Assembly (NCBI GenBank): GCA_946406195.1
Contig: CAMJJT010000004.1
Coordinates: forward strand, 1 to 64,000
Reading direction: 5' to 3'
Source: an uncultured Bacteroidales bacterium
Lineage (GTDB): Bacteria; Bacteroidota; Bacteroidia; Bacteroidales; Paludibacteraceae
Length of the DNA stretch: 64,000 nt
Positions 14,301 through 19,981 of the stretch are shown here, in pieces; position 1 is the stretch's first letter; each line of letters opens with the position of its first letter. The notes under the pieces were generated by a model. That model made no database searches, had not been told where the DNA came from, and saw nothing but the letters and a program-made list of their open reading frames with translations. The position numbers and the translations under genes were made by a program.

Positions 14301-15366
14301 CTATGAGTCAGGATTGCAGGCAGAACGAGCTACGAGTGCCGGTAGTGCAGATAAGGTAGGCAAATTAGCGTTCTATCCGGGCAAAGCGGCTACGAGCAAG
14401 AACTACACGCTGACGAACGGAACGGAGTCCACGACTTTCGTCTTCGGTAATCCTACCATGGGATATATTGATATCTTAGGATTCATAGCGGATAATGCAA
14501 CTAAATTAGAGCCTGAGTACCGTTATGTGGATGCGGAAGGTAACTGGTGGCCTAAGACCCCGCCGGCTGCGACAGAGCGCGACACCATCACCTCTCAGTC
14601 ACTTTACCTGCCTCCGATGCACGCGATCGTGCTGAAGAAGAAAGTACCGGCGGCGAAAACTTTGGAGGTGACGCTCAATACGAATCGTATCGTTACCGCG
14701 GCAAATCAGGTTGAGCGTCCGTTACCTTCGCCTGCGCCATCACGGTACAGATTGACCAAAGAGGAAGAGCCGAAGAGGCAAGGAATCATGACCATTACGG
14801 CGGTGAATCCGGCATCCAACCGGTGTATCTCACGTCTCTTGCTCGGTCAAGGTTTCCACGAGGAGGTGATCCGCGGAGAAGACGCCGTGCTGACGACCGT
14901 AAATATCGATAACTACTCCAATACGTCCCATCCGACGACGCCGTTTAATATCTACGCCGTGGAGGGAACGAACGGATTATCGATAGACCTGCGCGATGAG
15001 ATTATCAATGTGCCGATTTCGTTCTATATGAGCAAACTGCCGTTTGAAGAGGAGTCGTATCTGTGGTTCACAGGCGTCAATAACATAGACGGGGGACTCG
15101 TGCTCTACGATGCGCTCACGGATACAGAGCGCCCGATTATAGACGGTATATGTCTCCCGATTGAGACGCCGGAGACGAGCCATATGTTGCGCTATTATAT
15201 CCGTCGTCCCGGGTATAAACCGGGCGAAACGGAGAGCCCGATAACTACCGGTTTCACTCCGCTTAACGGCGAAGAGAGTGCAGCGGTGAAGTTTATCCGC
15301 AACGGTCAGGTGTTCATCCTGCGCGATGGACATGTGTACTCTGTGTTTGGGCAACAAATAAGATGA
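5329..15366 (+). CDS. Giant secreted surface protein with InlB/Listeria-Bacteroides-type repeat (YDNNGHFGDT..GYEFTGWNTEANGTG..) and short C-terminal sorting-like tail
   Basis: 3345-aa uninterrupted ORF, hydrophobic N-terminal signal segment, C-terminal KFIRNGQVFILRDGHVYSVFGQQIR. Confidence 0.85.
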   Translation: MKKVCLLRCNKVRLFSSLLALFISVSMYGVGFTPTDGGLVVNLQPGQRILLSTMIDHDNNPATPDEEFFVCHYPGHTKDRFNYFKYQSGNTLKLVPQDEGATEPAITSIWTIDTATVRAPVKRLGGIAYTMWSTLPNGESWSIKITNTFKTQGSMTKRRENSLANDGELADVVFVFPTNDASVTSFDPNNTLKKGGKFNGAKGHGFLGLPYHEVYWLDIPKGNSPNSYTNASLVGFNTTKKSVVYAVDGTKQESAKSGQALYAFADNKHKPTQRTLFRLYMLDDPYESSCPDSYYFAFNEQDYKKYRINSDEKKWPQTSSDSTATKKKIYTIDHQLCMSRQGDTKYYQTDWMNVPNLDSVYYYVGYKDNYRSKTAGDNFNSMFTKLEELPLQYMDGLSAPRGAFGRMIIDTTQTDENNLGVVFRPAGVFLRTNTGRNIEMHPEPGDTSWICNEMWTITAEYAALKIKATLYSGSEFSPTDEGFDIKGWSDTVPGTSVPVVGGGSVIGCSGWARVYTNKSTTNGGLEFVPADATRSVKYDNNGHFGDTIATGYPLYGKTKVEVQAPRLLQGYEFTGWNTEANGTGTTYHPGDSIDLSTVHNQTLYAIAEYKGGIGIAISFIHPTDKKRYFLTHPGTAAPRFARARYIEDWTNAWQGMANAENVDPHYLTTYRLIGENEGCDECTENDKVFDPRRETVKGVEDSVIFYEHFSPENEEYPGLYYQTPNTILANTTWAGLFKSSKGWPEPMHPCIDSTKLFSTHYLRGFDGDVASIEKAERSNSGEPYIQYNTSDRSFNGVASEAEGTDFMLSGVGVKDAHYVILPDTADKENPWIDEIVFDYHSGEQSEQEVWSKLIGKQLLLQMTIGDKIVYFHPNEAKTKTTATDLWLSHDYRIAQTFSYIRDSRVEGLGTVDEADKPHMSEVGDEFGRLITSGVNSPIDVLYEGKYIDIIDTLRITLRPMANSHIKEYYGRWKEGAPGLHVNPDGSRYRDILIRTNTYHHGAIKEKWVLTPVYPTYTFSPLADAKKTLHFTLDKVRSRQLLDENGKVMAEKILSSDEYTSSLRLTVGGCSFTSGSPSAYFSVVEAETRDDYVTLKTTADNTSGLNHDTLVINSTVTIDDVSYPVEGRVPLMQIDMEESELVWSGILNDKRYFIMACDTGIIFRQFEEKGGTLYKKEDGATQLVKGSADAKNSDTKYITPWKYAYVNQALQQLTLKTEYGIDKYLVVAADVPRLDDSDPTAWTYDHVNVYTNENSNFEEQVKLKYGTNNWLKLTEIDGKPRLTVTENKDNATVFSWTYLLHEYNLTNNGPYPNKPYLEFGYNSNTSASVQTRYKAFRIYSMLINNKLTYCSREDENDLADLLTGDWKTDTTINIIRDSRFSSGASGLSRTTNSELTTTVTSSGDSPLGAYATNIVDTLDVQISLKDGAPEYRFKGDWSSFSSVEDAHLKIPLIRKTYHEAPYDSLVCLVDDDAYSYTFPPEIIANENDTFQFVLHTYHREGTNVLDVENHVVSFTGTGDDHTKDMDFTNPALSEIRLIDEYGNTPGWCEIIRKGKNTITVRCKENGVRAPRAANIYIAYTMEVHETWRYVNFRLRVAQRSRYSYDGNQTLTHTGGASGDNLKNGVQQVHENKRILYYYNASGGEQSEDQRVELPVRERNFYGWWRWYREGRDEKGNDVSDMDLPDSLWATGYGPTNTGKWNYPFRTIGGNVLNPRKGEDGQPDSIYVTQGRYTVFHYKSIDYGARNDPPSKNPSVYPPVDKKVLTYAVDISNYYDNLPLSMSSYNNVDVAKLDTMSEILEPTLSLREIFELHPWTEMADTMQHYKYHKDAAYAGQKYMEDHVVRAPIGNRLLLKTEQRYNYDNLREQKHSESLLGYYMKDDNWYTGGWDAARKDSMIWCGGWDADCIWYIYNKKEDTYTRIDSKPTKDDDFLVVNAKTNITSPSGVDTVIYCLRAKSIRTDQAGTVGEPDDPVVGDSVYNICRYTIIYHRKEKFGPQIETDGKAIITNEEIDEHFDVLERLDFDYNKPGKEYQLYPHPLQWSDASYGFTYPLNLNIIHNRLHAQEDFPNMGEYGLVNRIPYSDYWYKMEQHGGAENGYMIYCDGMASAGQVAALSLESHLCEGQKLYFSGYVGNPGNENGKTCPNFLFSVQGSKDGADWYDITSYMTGDVPQSNKWYQIYFPIEMDKDYTNYRVRVFNMASNNDGNDFIIDDMRIFATKPPLMVYQANTTCKADNEADSLTHIVLRLDYQGFTEDAYIEGKVSNEFYTIMDVSKTNDTTFLKLEDQYYNEDTLKAVPPHTKDTLYGQIPLPDRYYHPLHADSIFPNLQELVNKFERTFDAHVLDPSVVVFREGYIYEHLDDSIRPVLYIIHSAKMSGDHTYTVHMSNSEHTLMSSKCAMTRSLKVRNRIVLTLNGEEKPDKEVTEMCNNTTYDVSLHVKGTLLLDSVAPIEVTGTCYNDWLLYGDTTKATSATTYGYKYEDIVKVIRDILRADNEHGTNANQFAQSFADVSKSEMRKVQLDRNITITGDVHPYTILSHLVNKGYLTLYKSSLSIVTPVDSTVKYTIFPIPGTGSEVMKDMNIEVCPTPIQISLESSIGGGLPLIIGGLKRPESELGTPITVLADELHANEELAIPIDSLMLDSYGNRAVAMKQIDFLSTNDPEFREGIHTLGLVPDRLWNLEHGGSNDGYYTNGNDTLMVVPSPSTNYRMRPGYSYTFGIEMMTSSGASGWAGEDGCPVGIVPFTVSVVPDYLRWEPHDVNDNRWNNPDNWIGINPDNTLIHETANFAPLASTYVLIPPMTDGMPYPVLPETIPFEDSIQQVGFQYNRCKSIRFLPGGALSQQQRLEYDSVIADMSMPYNKWALRATPIEGLLSGDIFMADADITGETPIWAVGPFDAAGRTHTTGNASFYLSLYNTQTKRIGNPSFESDTVRTADDSWSKVTNAMRLPLKPAQGWAVYARTKSKNAAEVRLPKNDDVYYYFTTSGNVVWDRYESGLQAERATSAGSADKVGKLAFYPGKAATSKNYTLTNGTESTTFVFGNPTMGYIDILGFIADNATKLEPEYRYVDAEGNWWPKTPPAATERDTITSQSLYLPPMHAIVLKKKVPAAKTLEVTLNTNRIVTAANQVERPLPSPAPSRYRLTKEEEPKRQGIMTITAVNPASNRCISRLLLGQGFHEEVIRGEDAVLTTVNIDNYSNTSHPTTPFNIYAVEGTNGLSIDLRDEIINVPISFYMSKLPFEEESYLWFTGVNNIDGGLVLYDALTDTERPIIDGICLPIETPETSHMLRYYIRRPGYKPGETESPITTGFTPLNGEESAAVKFIRNGQVFILRDGHVYSVFGQQIR

Positions 15367-15388
15367 AGAAAGGGGCAAGAAGAAAAAG

Positions 15389-15838
15389 ATGAAAAATAAG
15401 TTTGTTTTAATAAGGTATGTTTTAATGCTATGGTTGTTGTGTGGCGGATGTCCCACAGCATCCATGGTTTACGCCTACGAGCGGACGTCAACGTCCGTTT
15501 CGTGGGGCTATCAGCCCGTTCATAGCGCCCAATACAGCACTATGAGCACTTCGGCGGTTTCCACGCCGGGCTGCCATTTTCAATCCACGTCGGTCTATAT
15601 CAACCATACACCTATTACTGACCATCGCTCGATGGTAGGCAGGCATTATATGCGAATGTCTGATGATGACGATGACGACGATTTCCCCGAGATACCCGGT
15701 ACAGGAGATGAGTATCCTATTGGTACGTTGCCTGAGCAAGAGTTGCCTGTAGGCGAACCGCTCATCCTCCTCGCCTTCGCCTTACTTTACTTGGCGATAG
15801 GCTTATTTAGAAGACGGAAACCATCAGCCGACCGCTGA
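15389..15838 (+). CDS. Small secreted/membrane protein with Asp-rich stretch and C-terminal TM-RRRK tail
   Basis: Signal-like N-terminus; ..SDDDDDDDFPEIPGTGDEYPIG..EPLILLAFALLYLAIGLFRRRKPSADR; 22 nt after the giant gene. Confidence 0.65.
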   Translation: MKNKFVLIRYVLMLWLLCGGCPTASMVYAYERTSTSVSWGYQPVHSAQYSTMSTSAVSTPGCHFQSTSVYINHTPITDHRSMVGRHYMRMSDDDDDDDFPEIPGTGDEYPIGTLPEQELPVGEPLILLAFALLYLAIGLFRRRKPSADR

Positions 15839-15864
15839 TGGCTGATGGCTGAATGACAAAAATT

Positions 15865-15900
15865 GAGAAAAAGCGTCTTCGGATGGCTTTTTCTCTTTTT
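15865..15900 (+). terminator. Intrinsic terminator
   Basis: GAGAAAAAGC-GTCTTCGGATG-GCTTTTTCTC, perfect 10-bp stem followed by T-tract. Confidence 0.8.
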
Positions 15901-15902
15901 TT

Positions 15903-15934
15903 CTTGCATATGTGAAATTTTTGTAGTAAATTTG
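15903..15934 (+). promoter_or_regulatory. Bacteroidetes-type promoter for the AraC-type regulator
   Basis: CTTGCATATGTG...TAAATTTG, 20-nt spacer. Confidence 0.7.
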
Positions 15935-15957
15935 CACCCGTTTTTCGCGAAAATATT

Positions 15958-17157
15958 ATGAAAAGCAGATTGCATGAGATTTGGGAAGAGTATAGCTCTG
16001 AGTTTTGGTTCGGATTGGGACTACTGTGTCTGACTGTGCTGAGTTATTGGTTGGGAAGTTATATTCCGGAGTCGGTTTTTGAAAACACCATCAATCCGAT
16101 GGAGTATATCGGGATGTTTACCGTGTGTTTTTGGGGCGCGTATATGTCGTTCGCTCATTTGAACAACAACAAGATACGTCAGTCTTGGGCGTGGGTGTTG
16201 GTGATATGGGGTGTAATAGAATTGACGCTGTTTGTGGTGCAATATGTGCTGCATATCAAGATGATTGGCACCGATTTGTCGAACCCTCTTTACCCGCTCT
16301 CCGTGACCATCGGAAATGTGATTGCATGGCTGCTGTTCATTTATCCGACTCAGGTGCTTTGTCCGGGATGGCTGAATTGGAGAAGGGTAGGATTGCTGGT
16401 TTTGTCGATGATGGCTGTTGGAGTGGTGGATTGTTTTGTGGCGGCGAATCTACTGCCGTTGATTATGCTTTTTCCGGTGGTAATCTTTATTCTGCTGTGC
16501 CGCCATGTACGGAAATACCGCCAGTGGTGTGAAGATAATTTCTCTTCGATGGAAGATATTGACGTGCAATGGATAGTGCGGTATCTGACGATGCTGCTGA
16601 TAGCCGGCGAAGCGTTCTATTTCATCGTTTTTTACTACCTGCCGAACCGGATGTTCACCCAACAATGGTTGTTGCTGATGATTCTTCTTTATACGACCGA
16701 GCGCGTGTTGTTCCGTCCGGATCCATGGGAGAAACTGAAGGAAAGGACGAAGGACGAGGGAAAAGGACAAAGGACGAGGGAAAAGGACAAAGGACAAAGG
16801 ATAAAGGAGAATGCACAAGGGAGTGAGTATAAGGAGGCGCTGGAAAGATGGATCAAGGCGGAGAAGCCTTATCTGAATCCGGATTTTCAGCTGAGCGATC
16901 TGCATAAGGCGCTGCCCATCAACAGAACGTATATAAGCCATCTCATCAATAATGAATACGGGTGTAGTTTCTATCATTGGGTTAACGGATTGCGCATCGA
17001 GGAGGCGAAGAGGATGATGGTGGAGAAGCCGGATATGTTGCTGCAAGAGGTGGCAGAACAATGCGGATTCTCGTCAAGGAATGTGTTCACGCGTGCTTTT
17101 ACCCGTGAATCAGGATGCTCTCCGAGTGAGTGGTTGGCGCTTCGCAAGAAAGAGTGA
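15958..17157 (+). CDS. Membrane-anchored AraC-family transcriptional regulator
   Basis: Multiple hydrophobic TM segments then C-terminal HTH (..LPINRTYISHLINNEYGCSFYHWVNGLRIEEAKRMM..LQEVAEQCGFSSRNVFTRAFTRESGCSPSEW). Confidence 0.88.
   Translation: MKSRLHEIWEEYSSEFWFGLGLLCLTVLSYWLGSYIPESVFENTINPMEYIGMFTVCFWGAYMSFAHLNNNKIRQSWAWVLVIWGVIELTLFVVQYVLHIKMIGTDLSNPLYPLSVTIGNVIAWLLFIYPTQVLCPGWLNWRRVGLLVLSMMAVGVVDCFVAANLLPLIMLFPVVIFILLCRHVRKYRQWCEDNFSSMEDIDVQWIVRYLTMLLIAGEAFYFIVFYYLPNRMFTQQWLLLMILLYTTERVLFRPDPWEKLKERTKDEGKGQRTREKDKGQRIKENAQGSEYKEALERWIKAEKPYLNPDFQLSDLHKALPINRTYISHLINNEYGCSFYHWVNGLRIEEAKRMMVEKPDMLLQEVAEQCGFSSRNVFTRAFTRESGCSPSEWLALRKKE
16741..16811 (+). repeat. GGAC(A/G)AAGG-type word repeat in the linker of the AraC-type regulator, including a perfect 20-bp tandem duplication
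   Basis: AGGACGAGGGAAAAGGACAA at 16751-16770 and again at 16771-16790. Confidence 0.9.
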
Positions 17158-17160
17158 GTT

Positions 17161-17202
17161 CTGCCAAAGTGGCAGATGAAGACTGCCAAACGGGGTTTGG
17201 CA
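17161..17202. promoter_or_regulatory. Two tandem palindromes upstream of grpE-dnaJ
   Basis: CTGCCA-AAG-TGGCAG (17161-17175) and TGCCAAAC-GGG-GTTTGGCA (17184-17202); the CTGCCA copies start 22 bp apart. Confidence 0.55.
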
Positions 17203-17204
17203 TG

Positions 17205-17255
17205 GAAATTGGAAATTGATAATTGATAATTGATAATTGAGAATTAAGAATTAAG
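17205..17255 (+). repeat. AATTGATA/AATTGAGA short-period repeat in the grpE 5' region
   Basis: GGAAATTGGAAATTGATAATTGATAATTGATAATTGAGAATTAAGAATTAAG. Confidence 0.85.
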
Positions 17256-17257
17256 AT

Positions 17258-17839
17258 ATGAGTAAGAAAGAAAAAATAATGGAAGGTACAAAGGACGAGG
17301 TACAAGTTACAAAGGACGAGGTACAAGGTACAAAGGAAGAGGTACAAGGTACAACGGACGAGGTACAAGGTACCACGGAGGAGAGTAAGGATGAGCGCAT
17401 TGCGGAGCTGGAAGAACGCATTGCAGAGCTGGAGGATAAGAACCTGCGGATGATGGCGGAGTTCGATAATTTCCGTCGTCGTACCAATAAGGAGAAACTG
17501 GATCTGATGGCTACCGCCGGTGAGCGGATCTTCACGGAGATGCTGCCTTTGGTAGATGATTTCGAAAGGGCCGTCGCGGTGATGGACATGACAAATGACA
17601 TTGACGCCGTACGGGAGGGGATAAAACTGATTCAGCAGAAGTTCCTTTCGTTCCTCGATAAGAATGACGTACACCCGATTGAGACCGAGGATGCGGATTT
17701 TAATACGGACGAGCACGAGGCTGTTACTACTTTTGCGGCAGGCGAGGAGAAAAAAGGCAAAGTGATCGACTGCACGCAGAAAGGTTACAAACTCGGCGAG
17801 AAAGTGATCCGTTTCGCGAAGGTAGTAGTAGGAGAATAA
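17258..17839 (+). CDS. grpE: Nucleotide exchange factor GrpE
   Basis: MAEFDNFRRRTNKEKLDL..A..ILPLVDDFERA-type motifs and C-terminal GEKVIRFAKVVVGE. Confidence 0.93.
   Translation: MSKKEKIMEGTKDEVQVTKDEVQGTKEEVQGTTDEVQGTTEESKDERIAELEERIAELEDKNLRMMAEFDNFRRRTNKEKLDLMATAGERIFTEMLPLVDDFERAVAVMDMTNDIDAVREGIKLIQQKFLSFLDKNDVHPIETEDADFNTDEHEAVTTFAAGEEKKGKVIDCTQKGYKLGEKVIRFAKVVVGE
17285..17383 (+). repeat. In-frame 21-bp (heptad) tandem repeat in the GrpE N-terminus
   Basis: GTKDEVQ-VTKDEVQ-GTKEEVQ-GTTDEVQ-GTTEE; each DNA unit is 21 bp. Confidence 0.9.
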
Positions 17840-17886
17840 ACTAGACCGACTAGATAAACTAGATTAACTGGAAAAACTAGAAAATT

Positions 17887-19050
17887 ATGGCAGATAAGCG
17901 AGATTATTATGAGGTGTTAGAGGTCTCAAAGACCGCTACCCCCGAAGAAATAAAAAAGGCGTACCGCAAGAAAGCCATCCAATACCACCCTGATAAGAAC
18001 CCGGGCGACAAAGAAGCTGAGGAGAAATTCAAGGAGGCAGCGGAGGCATATGAGGTACTGTCTGACCCGCAGAAACGTGCGCGCTATGACCAATACGGTT
18101 TTGCAGGCATGGGCGGCGCAGGCGGTTTCAGCGGCGGCGGTATGTCGATGGAAGATATATTCAGCCATTTCGGCGATATTTTCCAAGGCGCAGGCTTCGA
18201 CATTGGCGACATCGGGGAGATGTTCATGGGCGGTGGCAGAAGTCGCGGTCAGCGTGTCCGCCGTGGTAGCGATATGCGCGTCAAGGTACATCTCACTCTT
18301 GAGGAAATCGCTACGGGATGTGAGAAGAAGATCAAGGTGCATAAACTGGTACAATGTAAGGATTGTAACGGTTCAGGCAGTAAGGACGGCAACACGGAGA
18401 CCTGTCCGACCTGTAAGGGTTCGGGACGTGTGATTCGTCAGCAGCGCGGGATCTTCGGCATGATGCAGGTACAGGCGGAGTGCGACACCTGTGGCGGCGA
18501 AGGACGTATCATTAAGAACAAGTGTCCTAAATGCGGCGGACAGGGTGTGGTTCGCGATGAAGAGATCATTACGATCACTATTCCTGCCGGCGTCATGGGC
18601 GGTATGCAGTTGACCGTTCCGGGTAAAGGAAACGCGGCTCCGCGTGGAGGTGTCAACGGTGACCTGCTTGTCCTCATCGAGGAGGATGAACACAAAGACT
18701 TCATCCGTCAGGAGAGCGATCTGATCTATAACCTGCTGCTCGATATGCCGACAGCGGTGTTGGGCGGACAAGTGCAGATTCCGACCCTTACGGGCGATGT
18801 CAAGATCACAATCACGCCCGGTACGCAGCCCGGTAAGGTGCTGCGAATGCGCGGAAAAGGTTTGCCGCGGATCGACCAATACGGCAGAAACTACGGAGTA
18901 GGCGATCTGCTGATCAACGTGGGCGTTTATATCCCGGAGAAGCTGAATAAGGACGAGAGGGCGCTGATAGAGAAACTGCAGAATAGCCCGAACATCGCTC
19001 CCGGGGCTTCGGATAAGAAGAATTTCTTCCGGAACTTATTTGGGATATAG
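17887..19050 (+). CDS. dnaJ: Chaperone protein DnaJ
   Basis: J domain with HPD, G/F region, four CxxCxGxG zinc motifs. Confidence 0.97.
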   Translation: MADKRDYYEVLEVSKTATPEEIKKAYRKKAIQYHPDKNPGDKEAEEKFKEAAEAYEVLSDPQKRARYDQYGFAGMGGAGGFSGGGMSMEDIFSHFGDIFQGAGFDIGDIGEMFMGGGRSRGQRVRRGSDMRVKVHLTLEEIATGCEKKIKVHKLVQCKDCNGSGSKDGNTETCPTCKGSGRVIRQQRGIFGMMQVQAECDTCGGEGRIIKNKCPKCGGQGVVRDEEIITITIPAGVMGGMQLTVPGKGNAAPRGGVNGDLLVLIEEDEHKDFIRQESDLIYNLLLDMPTAVLGGQVQIPTLTGDVKITITPGTQPGKVLRMRGKGLPRIDQYGRNYGVGDLLINVGVYIPEKLNKDERALIEKLQNSPNIAPGASDKKNFFRNLFGI

Positions 19051-19082
19051 ACTGCTCGCTAAAAGAGTAAAGACCGTTCACT

Positions 19083-19964
19083 ATGTTCACTACAAGAATA
19101 AAGACAAAAAGGATTCGACTGATGGTATTCGGTCTGTTGTCTTTATTCCTTAGTATCTCTTCAGTCAAGGCGGAAACGCCGATCGAGAAACCGAATTTGA
19201 GTGAGCCGACGGGTATCGCGCCGGCTTTCTTCGGTCCTAATGCGTTCCCTGTGCCGGACATGTTGGATGGTCTGACGCAGAGTGAGTTGCATTTGGAGTT
19301 AGCCGGAGAAGGGTATTTCGGCAAGGACGGCAGTCGTACGGCGGATCTCTATGCGCGCGTGCGCGTTCCTTTATTTACGCGTTGGGCGAACATCAGTTTA
19401 TGGATGCCTGTTTTCGGATGGTACGACCAGTACGACGGGAAGGGGCAAGGGGCAGGCGATGTGTATGTCTCTACGGATATCCAGATCCTGCATAATGAAT
19501 GGTTCAAGACGCCCAATGCGAAGTATATCCCGCAGATGACCGTCCGCGCGGCTTTGAAAACCGCCAGCGGAGAGCAGTACGACCGTAAGCGTCATTATGA
19601 CAGCCCCGGGTATTTCTTTGATCTCAGTATGGGGCAGTCGATCCCTTTGAAAAAAATCACTTTGCGCTTTGCCGGTTCGGCAGGTTTCTTATGCTGGCAG
19701 ACTGATAACGGACGTCAGAACGATGCTGTGATGTACGGACTGCAAGCGTCCCTGCGTCATGAATATGTGTCTTTGCAAGCTACATGGGGCGGTTATTTCG
19801 GATGGGAGCGGTACGGCGACCGACCGATGACCATCAAAGCGCGTGTGGCGGGACATGTGAAAGGTTTTGAGCCCTACGTGCAGTATCAATACGGGATCAA
19901 GGATTATCCTTTCCACCAGATCAGGGTGGGGTTGGTGTACCACGTTAAAGTGTTAAAACGTTAA
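19083..19964 (+). CDS. Predicted outer-membrane beta-barrel protein
   Basis: Signal peptide, alternating amphipathic strands, C-terminal IRVGLVYHV followed by a repeat-encoded KVLKR. Confidence 0.6.
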   Translation: MFTTRIKTKRIRLMVFGLLSLFLSISSVKAETPIEKPNLSEPTGIAPAFFGPNAFPVPDMLDGLTQSELHLELAGEGYFGKDGSRTADLYARVRVPLFTRWANISLWMPVFGWYDQYDGKGQGAGDVYVSTDIQILHNEWFKTPNAKYIPQMTVRAALKTASGEQYDRKRHYDSPGYFFDLSMGQSIPLKKITLRFAGSAGFLCWQTDNGRQNDAVMYGLQASLRHEYVSLQATWGGYFGWERYGDRPMTIKARVAGHVKGFEPYVQYQYGIKDYPFHQIRVGLVYHVKVLKR

Positions 19965-19981
19965 ATCGTTAAAGGGTTAAG

